Shown piece after piece: positions 43,751 through 51,502 of a stretch of 64,000 bases of DNA. The DNA comes from Chloroflexi bacterium HGW-Chloroflexi-6. Its GTDB lineage: Bacteria; Chloroflexota; Anaerolineae; Anaerolineales; Villigracilaceae. The number at the start of each line of letters is the position of its first letter. Position 1 is the stretch's first letter. Location of the stretch: the NCBI GenBank assembly GCA_002840685.1, contig PHBU01000011.1, positions 248,001-312,000 of the forward strand. Reading direction: 5' to 3'. The notes beneath the pieces are model-generated. The model was not told where the DNA came from. It ran no database searches and saw nothing but the letters and a program-made list of their open reading frames with translations. The translations under genes were made by a program, and so were the position numbers.

Positions 43751-43832
43751 GTTATAAGAAGTGTCACAACCATTCACTTTGTAGCAGGATGGCATCACAT
43801 CAGCATCACATGTTCATCACACAGAAATCACA
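43751..43832 (-). promoter_or_regulatory. eCIS operon promoter with 11-bp-phased TGTGAT repeats (predicted SARP operator)
   Basis: On the minus strand TGTGAT occurs at 43832-43827, 43821-43816, 43810-43805 and 43799-43794, each exactly 11 bp apart. Weaker copies continue in phase: AGTGAA at 43778-43773 and TGTGAC at 43768-43763. A TATAAC -10 box follows at 43756-43751, 6 bases after the last copy. There is no good TTGACA at -35. Direct repeats at 11-bp spacing running up to the -10 box are the established operator layout of SARP-family activators, and a SARP gene lies just upstream. Confidence 0.8.
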
Positions 43833-43845
43833 AGCAAAGCAAAAC

Positions 43846-43869
43846 AAAAAACCGCCCATAGGCGGTTTT
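43846..43869 (-). terminator. Terminator of the SARP gene
   Basis: AAAACCGCC and GGCGGTTTT form a 9-bp stem with a CATA loop; on the minus strand it runs into a T-rich tract. It insulates the regulator gene from the eCIS promoter that begins within 20 bases. Confidence 0.9.
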
Positions 43870-43909
43870 CCAAATTAATAAAACCTGGCGCAAACCAGGG
43901 ATAAATCTC

Positions 43910-44803
43910 CTATTCGTAGCGTTCCAATGCTGACTGCAGATCGTGCTGGGCGCGGTTGACCGTTTCGATGGCGTTCTGCAACCGTTCAATGGCCACGCGG
44001 ACTTCCGTTGCGCCGGGCTGCCCGACCGGCAAAGTTTCCCTGCGCTGGGCCGTGATCTGCTCAAACAACCCCTGTGTCTCGGACATGGGAGTGATACCCA
44101 ATTCCAGATTGAGCACATCACGGCAGCGATGGAATTGTTTTACTGCCAGGGTGCGTTGCCCGTTCTCAACGTACAGGCGCATCAACTGACGGTGCACATC
44201 TTCTCGCAAGGGATCATACATAAGGATCGTTTGCCCCCACCCGATCGCCTTTTCATACTGGTTTTTGGAATGGTAATACCCCAGCAGGTAAAACAACCCG
44301 TCGAGGTAGTACTGGTACAGACGCTCGCGTTCGCGCAGCGCCCAATCACAGTAGCAGCCATCCAACAAATCACCTTTGTAAAGGTTGATGGTGGTTTCCA
44401 GTTCGTGGATCTTTTCTGTGAGCGCAGCCTCATAAGGAATGGCAATGGCCATTTTAATGATCCGCTCAAATTCAACAACATCGATCCACACATTCGCCTG
44501 GCAGTTAAAAGAGAGTTCCCCCATGGCTGTCGAGAGCAGGAAAGTGCCCGGAGGCACGCCAGACGGTTCCAGAACCTGGCGCAACCGCCACAGAGCTGTA
44601 TTCAAACAACCCCGCGCCCGTTCCTGTGGATAATCGCTCCACAACAGGCTGGCCAGCACATCGCGTGGATGGGCGCGCTGACGGTATAAAATTAGATAAG
44701 CCAACAGAGTGCTAATCGTATTAGTCAGTTTGGCGTTGTTGGCCGGGTTCAAATCATTTTCCACCCTAACACTACCGAACAAGCTGATACGAAGATTGTT
44801 CAT
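43910..44803 (-). CDS. SARP/BTAD-family transcriptional regulator
   Basis: A 297-residue regulator. The N-terminal ~95 residues are an OmpR-like winged helix ([51 protein letters not shown]) and the next ~150 the bacterial transcriptional activation domain made of TPR-like helices (LYKGDLLDGCYCDWALRERERLYQYYL, YEKAIGWGQTILMYDPLREDVHRQLMRLYVENGQRTLAVKQFHRCRDVLNLELGI). A C-terminal helix (VRVAIERLQNAIETVNRAQHDLQSALERYE) may be a coiled coil. There is no NB-ARC, so it is a small SARP. The ATG at 44803 has GAGGAA 10 bases upstream. Likely activator of the adjacent eCIS operon. Confidence 0.93.
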   Translation of the reverse strand: MNNLRISLFGSVRVENDLNPANNAKLTNTISTLLAYLILYRQRAHPRDVLASLLWSDYPQERARGCLNTALWRLRQVLEPSGVPPGTFLLSTAMGELSFNCQANVWIDVVEFERIIKMAIAIPYEAALTEKIHELETTINLYKGDLLDGCYCDWALRERERLYQYYLDGLFYLLGYYHSKNQYEKAIGWGQTILMYDPLREDVHRQLMRLYVENGQRTLAVKQFHRCRDVLNLELGITPMSETQGLFEQITAQRRETLPVGQPGATEVRVAIERLQNAIETVNRAQHDLQSALERYE

Positions 44804-44862
44804 CTCTTTGGTTCCTCTTGCAGCCCTGCAACAAATAAAATTGGACAATAATAGGCAAGATT

Positions 44863-44892
44863 ATCATAGCACGAAGATTGGCGGTATTTCAA
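44863..44892 (-). promoter_or_regulatory. Promoter of the SARP gene
   Basis: On the minus strand TTGAAA (44892-44887), 18-base spacer, TATGAT (44868-44863). No TGTGAT repeats are seen here, so autoregulation through the same operator is not indicated. Confidence 0.6.
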
Positions 44893-44984
44893 GCATGGGT
44901 TCTTTGGAATAGGACAATCGGGCCATATGATGAGGATATGTAAAGGATTAAAAGCCGCCAAACAACCTGCTATTTTCAAACACA

Positions 44985-45010
44985 AAACCGCCCTCGATGA
45001 TGGGCGGCTT
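44985..45010 (-). terminator. Terminator after the nucleoside phosphorylase gene
   Basis: CCGCCC (44988-44993) and GGGCGG (45002-45007) form a stem with an 8-base loop; the minus strand continues TTTTGTGTTTG. The 44.9-45.1 kb stretch otherwise shows only this and the SARP promoter. Confidence 0.7.
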
Positions 45011-45131
45011 GTATATGCTATTTTTGAATTTACAGGCAACAAAGCCGGAAGAACTGTAAAGAGGCTTTCACTTTACCCAAACTGTGCTTTGCTAATCATC
45101 TGGAAATCGCCATGCTTCTCGCGCCAGGCTT

Positions 45132-45890
45132 CTATAAACCCAGGCAGGCTTCCACCGCCAACCAGAACATGCTCTCACGAATTTCCGTGCGCGACTGCCA
45201 GCCACGATTATCCCACTCGTCGCCGCTCAAATCGTCGCCTGCGTAAAGCACCTGGCCCAGGGTCACACCACGGAACTGGGCCACAGCCATCAGAGCAGCC
45301 GCTTCCATTTCGACGGTGAAGCAGCCCTCGGTGCGGCGGGCAGCGACCATGGCCTGGGTCTCACGGTAGGGCGCGTCGGTCGTCCAGGTTTTGGCTTTGT
45401 GATAGGGCAAGCCCTTACGCTGGAGCACGCTTTCAATAGCGGCAGCTGCAGCCGGGTTGGCAGTCACTTCACGGGCTGGCGGCAGGTAATGATAGGAAGT
45501 ACCTTCATCGCGTACCGCCGCCGAGACCAGGATGAGTTTCCCGACTTCCAGGCCTTTTTCCAGCACGCCAGCCCCGCCAACCGCGACAAAGTTTCGGCAG
45601 CCGAAGGCAATTGCTTCTTCAAGCAGGGCCGCTGCGATCGGCGCACCCACCCCGGGGTGATAAAACGCAACCCGCTGGCCGTTGTGCTCCATTTCATAGA
45701 TCGGATGCGGTCCATCCTCCCAGCGGTTGGGGACAATCACTCTGGCCTGTGTCTGCTCGATAACTTTTTCGATCACTTCGCTAAAAAAGGTTATCACGCA
45801 AGCTGTGGGCACATCCCGTGGGCGGATAACCCGCGAGGGCTCAATCTTGGCTTCGCCATCGAATTCGTGTTCCAGAATTGGAAAGTTCAT
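45132..45890 (-). CDS. Nucleoside phosphorylase (PNP/UDP family)
   Basis: A 252-residue phosphorylase splitting purine nucleosides or uridine into base and ribose-1-phosphate. The family core is visible: YHPGVGAPIAAALLEEAIAFGCRNFVAVGGAGVL, the SAAVRDEGTSYHY substrate loop, and FTVEMEAAALMAVAQFRGV with the ribose-binding Met-Glu. A conserved Asp follows in YAGDDLSGDEWDNRGW. Base preference is not resolved by eye; the length and DEGTSYHY loop favour a uridine-phosphorylase-like member. It overlaps the next-upstream membrane protein gene by 4 bases. Confidence 0.92.
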   Translation of the reverse strand: MNFPILEHEFDGEAKIEPSRVIRPRDVPTACVITFFSEVIEKVIEQTQARVIVPNRWEDGPHPIYEMEHNGQRVAFYHPGVGAPIAAALLEEAIAFGCRNFVAVGGAGVLEKGLEVGKLILVSAAVRDEGTSYHYLPPAREVTANPAAAAAIESVLQRKGLPYHKAKTWTTDAPYRETQAMVAARRTEGCFTVEMEAAALMAVAQFRGVTLGQVLYAGDDLSGDEWDNRGWQSRTEIRESMFWLAVEACLGL

Positions 45891-46432
45891 TTTGTTCTTT
45901 CTTCGCTCAAGACAATTTGCCGCCCAACAAAAGCAAAAACGATCAGGAGAACGGCCGTCAGCCAGCCGCCCAGGCTAAAGATTGGGGGTCCATAGAGGGC
46001 CAATCCGGCCCCTGCAATAACCAGCAGCCCGGCCAGCAGGCCAAACATTTTCATGCCATAGAGCGTGATAAACGGCAGATAGTGCGCGCCAACCACAACC
46101 ATCGCCGCCGGGAAGAACCAGGCCTCGCGGTAGAGGGTTGCCGCGCCAACCAGCAGGAAATTGATCGGCACGGTAAAAGCCGTCTGGGTGCCAAGCGCCC
46201 AGAGCCGATTCTCCGAGCTGACTTTGGCGGAACGCCCCAGCAGGCGCAGGCTGAACTGGGTCAGCGGAAAGATGAACATACTGCCGAAAAAGAGCACAGC
46301 CATCCCGATCCGCGGCCCAACCCAGGTTCCCAGGGCAGCCGAAACCAGCCAGATCAGGCCAGACACCAGCTGCCCGGCAAACCCGCCCAAAAAAGCGGAG
46401 CGCATTTCACGTTGAGAGTCGAGAACATTCAT
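45887..46432 (-). CDS. Integral membrane protein, about six helices
   Basis: A 181-residue hydrophobic protein with helices near 13-34, 40-58, 84-100, 105-122, 128-147 and 153-173. Possible resemblance to DUF7010-type proteins is weak. It overlaps the phosphorylase start by 4 bases (ATGA), so the two are co-translated; a nucleoside-related transport role is conceivable but unsupported. I do not recognise its function. Confidence 0.7.
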   Translation of the reverse strand: MNVLDSQREMRSAFLGGFAGQLVSGLIWLVSAALGTWVGPRIGMAVLFFGSMFIFPLTQFSLRLLGRSAKVSSENRLWALGTQTAFTVPINFLLVGAATLYREAWFFPAAMVVVGAHYLPFITLYGMKMFGLLAGLLVIAGAGLALYGPPIFSLGGWLTAVLLIVFAFVGRQIVLSEERTK

Positions 46433-46444
46433 GATGGTTCCTTT

Positions 46445-46999
46445 CTATTGCTTATCGGCGTTTTCAGAGTCGAGCCTGGCGTAAACCAAAGTATCTGTCC
46501 AAAGCGGCTCGCCGGCAGCATCTTTTCTGAAGCAAACATTTTTCTTGAGCAGCCCCTCGCGCCGAAAGCCGATTTTTTCGAGCAATTTCCATGAGGCGCT
46601 ATTCTGCGGGTTGCAATGGGCGACGACACGGTGGATCGACCAGTTGGCAAAACCATGCCTGACCAGGGCACCCGCCGCTTCGGATGCATACCCCTGGCGT
46701 TGATAATGTGGGCTCAAGATGTAGCCCAACTCCCAGGTCATCAAATGGAGCGGGTCGATCTGCTTGAAATACACCTGACCGATCACTTTTTGCTCCGCCT
46801 GCACTTCCACCGCCCAGAAATCGGAAGAGGTGGAGAATTCAGCCGCCATTTTCTTGGCCTGTTCGCGGTCAATCGGCGCTCCCGGCTCGAACTGGTAGAC
46901 CCGCTCATCGGAGAGATAAGCATATAAATCATCAGCGTCGGCGGCGCAGAAGGCGCGCAAAATCAGTCTTTCGGTGGTAATGGGTTGTTTTTGAGTCAT
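46445..46999 (-). CDS. GNAT N-acetyltransferase, RimJ/RimL type
   Basis: A 184-residue acetyltransferase. It starts PITTERLILRAFCAADADDLYAYLSDERVYQ, carries WELGYILSPHYQRQGYASEAAGALVRHGF with the acetyl-CoA pyrophosphate loop (QRQGYA), and NPQNSASWKLLEKIGFRREG, the typical end of RimJ/RimL-like enzymes. The substrate is probably an amino group on a protein or small molecule. The ATG at 46999 has AAGGA 7 bases upstream. Confidence 0.92.
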   Translation of the reverse strand: MTQKQPITTERLILRAFCAADADDLYAYLSDERVYQFEPGAPIDREQAKKMAAEFSTSSDFWAVEVQAEQKVIGQVYFKQIDPLHLMTWELGYILSPHYQRQGYASEAAGALVRHGFANWSIHRVVAHCNPQNSASWKLLEKIGFRREGLLKKNVCFRKDAAGEPLWTDTLVYARLDSENADKQ

Positions 47000-47036
47000 G
47001 GATTTCCTTGATGGCTTCGACAAAGAACGGATCAAA

Positions 47037-48020
47037 TTAACGGGCCTTATACACTTCCGGGTTGACGCAGTGCGGCAGGCGCTCCCCTTTCAGGCCGGCG
47101 ATCAGGTTTTGGGCCGCCAAAAGCGCCATCATGTCGCGCGAGTAGGTCGAGGCGCTGGCAATGTGCGGGGCGATGATGCAATTTTCCAGCGTCAGCAGCG
47201 GGCAATCGAGCGGCAGCGGCTCGGGGTCGGTCACATCCAGCGCAGCGCCAAAAATGCGATTCGCCTTCAGGGCTTCGTAGAGCGCGTCCTGATCCAACAC
47301 TCCGCCGCGCGAGGTATTGACCAGGATCGCAGTCGGCTTCATTTTCGAGAGAAAATCGGCGTTGACCATATGGCGGGTTTCTGCGGTCAGCGGGGTGTGC
47401 AGCGAGACAAAATCGGATTCGCGCAGCAGCTCGTCGAGGCTGGCAAACGGGCTGGCGTTCAGTTCGGGCGCGGCAGGCGAGCTCGGGTCGAAGAAAATCA
47501 CGCGCATATCGAAGCCGCTGGCGCGCTTGGCGACCGCCCGCCCAATGCGCCCAAAACCGACCAGACCGAGCGTTTTGCCAACCATATCGACCCCCAACAG
47601 GGTCGAAGGGCCCCAGGTTTGCCACTTTCCGGCGCGCAGGTAGCGCTCGGCCTCGGTCACGCGCCGCGCGGCAGCCATCAGCAGGGCAAAGGCAAAGTCG
47701 GCGGTGGCGTCGGTTAGGATGCCAGGCGTATTGCCAACCGGGATGCCGCGCGCAGTGGCCTCAGCAACAATGATATTGTCAAAGCCGACGGCATGGTTGC
47801 TGACCACCTTCAAGCCCAGCCCGGCCGCATCCAGCACGGCCGCATCGATCCGGTCAGTCAGCAGGCACAGCAGCCCATCCATGCCGCGCACCTTTTCGAT
47901 CAATATCTCGCGGCTGGGCGGCAGGTCACCCAGCCAGATCTCGGCCTCGCAAAACTCTTTGACCAGATCCAGACCTTTATCGCGGATGATGCGGGTCACA
48001 AAAACTTTCGGTTTGGGCAT
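47037..48020 (-). CDS. D-2-hydroxyacid dehydrogenase, glyoxylate/hydroxypyruvate reductase type
   Basis: A 327-residue NAD(P)H-dependent reductase. The Rossmann nucleotide loop is LGLVGFGRIGRAVAKRA; the catalytic Arg lies in NTSRGGVLDQDAL, the Glu in DVTDPEPLP, and the His in IIAPHIASAS. Upstream-facing residues LLTDRIDAAVLDAAGLGLKVVSNHAVGFDNI match GyaR/GRHPR. It is divergent from the glycerate 2-kinase gene with only 46 bases between the starts, so the two probably form a glyoxylate-to-glycerate-to-2-phosphoglycerate route. AGGAGG is 6 bases before the ATG. Confidence 0.93.
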   Translation of the reverse strand: MPKPKVFVTRIIRDKGLDLVKEFCEAEIWLGDLPPSREILIEKVRGMDGLLCLLTDRIDAAVLDAAGLGLKVVSNHAVGFDNIIVAEATARGIPVGNTPGILTDATADFAFALLMAAARRVTEAERYLRAGKWQTWGPSTLLGVDMVGKTLGLVGFGRIGRAVAKRASGFDMRVIFFDPSSPAAPELNASPFASLDELLRESDFVSLHTPLTAETRHMVNADFLSKMKPTAILVNTSRGGVLDQDALYEALKANRIFGAALDVTDPEPLPLDCPLLTLENCIIAPHIASASTYSRDMMALLAAQNLIAGLKGERLPHCVNPEVYKAR

Positions 48021-48066
48021 GGCGGCCTCCTGGCGCAAATTTTATCAGTTATGGTAGCATAACTTC

Positions 48067-49392
48067 ATGCATCCTGAACGTTTTCTCACAACCAGCCTGC
48101 GCAGCCACCCGCGCGGCGAGAGCGTGATGCGCATCCTGTCCGCGGCCATGCGGGCGGTCGAGCCGGACGAAGCGGTCAGGCGCTTTGTGCAGCGCGAGGG
48201 CCAAACCCTGATCGTCGCCGGTCAGGTTTATGATTTGGAGAAAACCGGGCGGATCCGCATCCTGGGACTTGGCAAAGCCGCCCGGGCCATGACCGACCTC
48301 CTGGCCGAATGCCTCGCGGGTCACACTCCCCGCGGCCTGCTCATTCCAAAACAAGCCTTCAACTCCCTCTGGGCCGGGTTCGAAGTCCAGCCCGGCGGGC
48401 ATCCCATTCCAAACCAAAACAGCCTGCAAGCGGCAGCCAAAGCCCTCGAGTTGGTTCAGAACTTGAGCGAAAACGACCTGCTGATCTGCCTCGTCTCTGG
48501 CGGCGGTTCGGCCCTGATGAGTGCGCCGCAGCCCGGCCTGACTCTCTACGATTTGCAATCCCTGACCTGCTCGCTGCTGGCTTGCGGCGCGCGCATCGAC
48601 GAGATCAATACTCTGCGCCGCCACCTCGACCGGCTCAAAGGTGGCGGACTGGCGCGGGCGGCAGCCCCGGCACAGGTAATTAGCCTGATCCTGTCTGACG
48701 TGGTCGGCAGCCCGCTGGAGGCGATCGCCTCCGGGCCGACCGCGCCCGACCCAACCAGCAAAGCCGATGCGCTCGGGGTGTTGAAAAAATACGATTTAAC
48801 GGGCAAGATTCCGTCTGCGATATTCAAGGCGTTGGAAAATGCTCCTGAAACCCCCAAACCCGGCGACGGGTTGTTCGCGCGCGTGCAAAATTTCATCGTC
48901 GGCAGCAACCTCCTGGCAGCGCAAGCGGCCCTCGCCCAGGCAAAATCCGAAGGTTTTATCCCGCATTTTTGGGGCGCTGCCTGGCAGGGCGAAGCGCGCG
49001 ATGTGGCAAAAACGCTGTGCAAGAAGTTGAAATCGGATGCCAAAAGACCCTTTTGCATGGTTGCGGGCGGCGAAACAACCGTTACCCTGCGCGGGGCCGG
49101 GCTGGGCGGGCGCAACCAGGAGTTGGCGCTGGCCGCCGTCAACGAACTGGCGGGTGTCGAGAATGTGATCCTGGTCACCCTTGCGACCGACGGCGAAGAC
49201 GGCCCAACCGATGCCGCCGGGGCAGTGGTTACGGGCGACACAAAAAAACGCGCCCAGGCGATGCAACTCGACCCGGACGCATTCCTGAACGAAAACGATG
49301 CTTACCATTTCTTCGAACCGCTTGGCGATCTGCTCCAACCCGGCCCAAGCGGCACGAATGTCAATGATCTGATTTTTCTGTTTGGCTTTTAG
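48067..49392 (+). CDS. Glycerate 2-kinase (MOFRL family)
   Basis: A 441-residue ATP-dependent kinase making 2-phosphoglycerate. Family blocks: ILGLGKAARAMTDLLAE, PGGHPIPNQNSLQAAAKALEL, CLVSGGGSALMSAPQPGLTLYDLQ, RRHLDRLKGGGLARAAAPA, SDVVGSPLEAIASGPTAPDP, and the C-terminal MOFRL domain (CMVAGGETTVTLRGAGLGGRNQELALAAV, TDGEDGPTDAAGAVV). No clear Shine-Dalgarno sequence precedes the ATG, so it may be leaderless. Its divergent partner is the hydroxyacid dehydrogenase. Confidence 0.95.
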   Translation: MHPERFLTTSLRSHPRGESVMRILSAAMRAVEPDEAVRRFVQREGQTLIVAGQVYDLEKTGRIRILGLGKAARAMTDLLAECLAGHTPRGLLIPKQAFNSLWAGFEVQPGGHPIPNQNSLQAAAKALELVQNLSENDLLICLVSGGGSALMSAPQPGLTLYDLQSLTCSLLACGARIDEINTLRRHLDRLKGGGLARAAAPAQVISLILSDVVGSPLEAIASGPTAPDPTSKADALGVLKKYDLTGKIPSAIFKALENAPETPKPGDGLFARVQNFIVGSNLLAAQAALAQAKSEGFIPHFWGAAWQGEARDVAKTLCKKLKSDAKRPFCMVAGGETTVTLRGAGLGGRNQELALAAVNELAGVENVILVTLATDGEDGPTDAAGAVVTGDTKKRAQAMQLDPDAFLNENDAYHFFEPLGDLLQPGPSGTNVNDLIFLFGF

Positions 49393-49412
49393 GTTTAGCC
49401 GTTAGCCATTGC

Positions 49413-49449
49413 AAAAGAAAACTCCCCAACTTTTGAAGCCGGGGAGTTT
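49413..49449. terminator. Terminator between convergent glycerate kinase and DUF35 genes
   Basis: AAACTCCCC (49419-49427) pairs with GGGGAGTTT (49441-49449). The minus-strand copy is followed by TTCTTTTG, so it mainly serves the mevalonate-pathway operon. Confidence 0.7.
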
Positions 49450-49470
49450 GGACATTCATAAATATTCGGT

Positions 49471-49875
49471 TTAGTGCGCTACGACTGCCGGTCTGAACTT
49501 ATACCCGTAGACAATCACTCCGCGCTCATCGCCATCGTTGCGCAATTTGCGTGTGACCATCTCGACCGGCATGCCGATCTCAATCGGTTGCTCGCCCAGA
49601 TCTGTCAGTTGGGCGGTCACAACCGGACCTTCGTCCAGTTTGACCAGCGCCACAGTGTAGGGGGCCATTTCATCGTAACCGCTGGGGGCTTCGTAAATGG
49701 TCGTGTAAGAATAAACTTCACCCTTGCCGCTAAAGGCAAAGGAGGTCTTGGCCTCGCCGCCGCATTCCGGGCAGACGTCGCGGGGTGGGAAAATTTTGAC
49801 TTCGCAGTGCGGGCAAATTTCGCCGACCAAGCCATATCGTTGTTGTTTTAATCGCCAATGACGCGGTATTTCCAT
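49471..49875 (-). CDS. DUF35 OB-fold zinc-ribbon protein
   Basis: A 134-residue protein. The rubredoxin-like zinc ribbon is CPHCEVKIFPPRDVCPECGG near residues 20-39, followed by an OB fold (GEVYSYTTIYEAPSGYDEMAPYTVALVKLDEGPVVTAQLTD). In archaea DUF35 proteins bridge acetoacetyl-CoA thiolase and HMG-CoA synthase and let intermediates pass between them. Here it is the last gene of an operon encoding both partners, which strongly supports that role. Confidence 0.93.
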   Translation of the reverse strand: MEIPRHWRLKQQRYGLVGEICPHCEVKIFPPRDVCPECGGEAKTSFAFSGKGEVYSYTTIYEAPSGYDEMAPYTVALVKLDEGPVVTAQLTDLGEQPIEIGMPVEMVTRKLRNDGDERGVIVYGYKFRPAVVAH

Positions 49876-49928
49876 GGTTCATCTCCTTGTACAAGCCTAA
49901 TTCTATCCTGCGGAGCTATCAAGAACTA

Positions 49929-51095
49929 TCAGAGTTGACCCATTTTCTTCAAGATATGTGTCACGGCGGTGGAGGCTGGCCCGCCAAGCGACTGGATCAT
50001 CCCGTAGCGGATCCCGCTTAATTGGTTGGCACCCGCGCTCCCCCGCAACTGTCTGGCCGCTTCGACAGCCTGGACAACGCCCGCAGCGCCACCGGAGTTG
50101 CCACCGGCCTTGAGTCCGCCCATCGTGGCGCAGGGGAGTTTGCCTTTCAGCCCGAGCGCGCCGTCTGCAGCCATTTTCCAGCCCTGGCCGCGAGGCGCAA
50201 AACCGGTTGACTCAAGCGAGAGCGCTGCAAAAATGCTGAAGGCATCGTGATACTCAAAGAAACCGACCTGCTCGAGCGTGATCTCAGCCTGGCGCAGGGC
50301 TTTGGCGGTCGAAATCTGGACAGACTCAAAGGTAAGAAGATCGTGGCGATCATGCAGAGCCAGCATATCCGTCGAAATGGCGGAGCCGGCAATTGCCACC
50401 AGCGGGTGAGAAAAGTCTTTTGGCAAGAGCTCGCGGCGGGTCAGAATGAGCGCGGCAGCGCCATCCGCGCTGGGAGCAATATCAAACATATTCAGCGGGT
50501 CGCTGACCATTTCGGCTTTGCTGTAGGTTTCGGGCTTGATGGCTTTCTGGAACATGGCCTGCGGATTGCCTGCTCCGTGTGCATGCGCGGCAACGGCAAA
50601 CCCGGCCAGCCCATCGGCGGGGACATGGTACTCGTACATGTAACGCCGCATCAACAGGGCGGCCTGTCCGGCGGCGGTCAGCCCCTGAACAGCTTCAAAA
50701 TCACTGTCGGAGGTGGTTGCCAGCGCCAGTTCATTTTCGGAGCCAACTACATCGGTCATTTTTTCGAGGCCAACCACCAGGGCCACATCGACCATGCCGC
50801 TTTTGACGGCCAGGTAACCCTGCCGCAGGGCCGCACCGCCCGAAGCGCCTGCCGCTTCGACCGTGGCAGCTTCAATGCCACGCAAACCGGCAAAATCGGC
50901 GAGCAGCCCTCCCAGGTGGGCCTGACGCGAAAGGTTGGGCGCAAACATGTTGCCGACAAACAGCGCCTGGGGCTTTAACCCGCCAGAATCAGCAATCGCG
51001 GCTCGAATGGCCGCCACGCCAAGTTGGCGCAGGCTTTTATCCCAATGTTCGTTAATGGCCGTCTGGCCGATTCCCGCAATAATGACTTCGGTCAT
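49929..51095 (-). CDS. Thiolase-family protein (archaeal SCP2/DUF35-linked type) with altered active site
   Basis: A 388-residue thiolase fold expected to make acetoacetyl-CoA for HMG-CoA synthase. Fold signatures are clear: GIGQTAINEH at the N-terminus, VEAAGASGGAALRQGYLAVKSGMVDVALVVGLEKM, FFEYHDAFSIFAALS, and a C-terminal GGLKAGGNSGGAAGVVQAVEAARQLRG. Yet the nucleophile Cys expected in the ACASG motif is G83 (codon GGC), and the usual GHP motif is GNS. The His of the HDAF segment is kept. The protein may therefore be catalytically impaired or act by another chemistry. Gene order (HMG-CoA reductase, synthase, membrane protein, this, DUF35) otherwise suggests it belongs to the complex. Confidence 0.88.
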   Translation of the reverse strand: MTEVIIAGIGQTAINEHWDKSLRQLGVAAIRAAIADSGGLKPQALFVGNMFAPNLSRQAHLGGLLADFAGLRGIEAATVEAAGASGGAALRQGYLAVKSGMVDVALVVGLEKMTDVVGSENELALATTSDSDFEAVQGLTAAGQAALLMRRYMYEYHVPADGLAGFAVAAHAHGAGNPQAMFQKAIKPETYSKAEMVSDPLNMFDIAPSADGAAALILTRRELLPKDFSHPLVAIAGSAISTDMLALHDRHDLLTFESVQISTAKALRQAEITLEQVGFFEYHDAFSIFAALSLESTGFAPRGQGWKMAADGALGLKGKLPCATMGGLKAGGNSGGAAGVVQAVEAARQLRGSAGANQLSGIRYGMIQSLGGPASTAVTHILKKMGQL

Positions 51096-51104
51096 ACTCT
51101 ATCC

Positions 51105-51455
51105 TTAATAATCTCTCGCGATTTCATTCATGGTGCCGTAGCCCGCTCCAGCGAACATCCCGATCAATGCCAGCACAGGCGGCATAAGCAGGGTAGCAAA
51201 CCAGTTCTCTGGCGGTGCAATCGGAAGGTTAAAAATCCAGTCAATCGCGTATAAAACCGGAACGCTCAAGCTGATGATAAACCAGATAAGCATGGCGCGC
51301 CGAGGCTGGATGGCGACACAACCAGCGGAGGCAAACAGGGTCAGCACACCGGAACAAGTAGAACCACTGAGCACTTGAAAACAGGCAATTCCCAACCCAA
51401 AACCGATGGCATACACAATTGCCCAATCGCGTGGCTCCCAGCCGTCTGTTCCCAT
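51105..51455 (-). CDS. Small membrane protein in the mevalonate operon
   Basis: A 116-residue protein with three likely membrane helices (about 11-36, 52-72 and 83-104) and two Cys in SGSTCSGVLTLFASAGCVAI. It lies between the HMG-CoA synthase and thiolase-like genes with short gaps (47 and 9 bases). Not recognised; presence in this operon may be incidental. Confidence 0.6.
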   Translation of the reverse strand: MGTDGWEPRDWAIVYAIGFGLGIACFQVLSGSTCSGVLTLFASAGCVAIQPRRAMLIWFIISLSVPVLYAIDWIFNLPIAPPENWFATLLMPPVLALIGMFAGAGYGTMNEIARDY

Positions 51456-51502
51456 TGTTCTCCGCTCTCTGCGCTCACTTGCTCAGCGCAGTCATCTGGT
51501 GA

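Noticed and set aside
43794..43832. A short CRISPR-like array
   Set aside because: Units are 6 bp with 5-bp gaps at helical spacing; no spacer-repeat structure and no cas genes.
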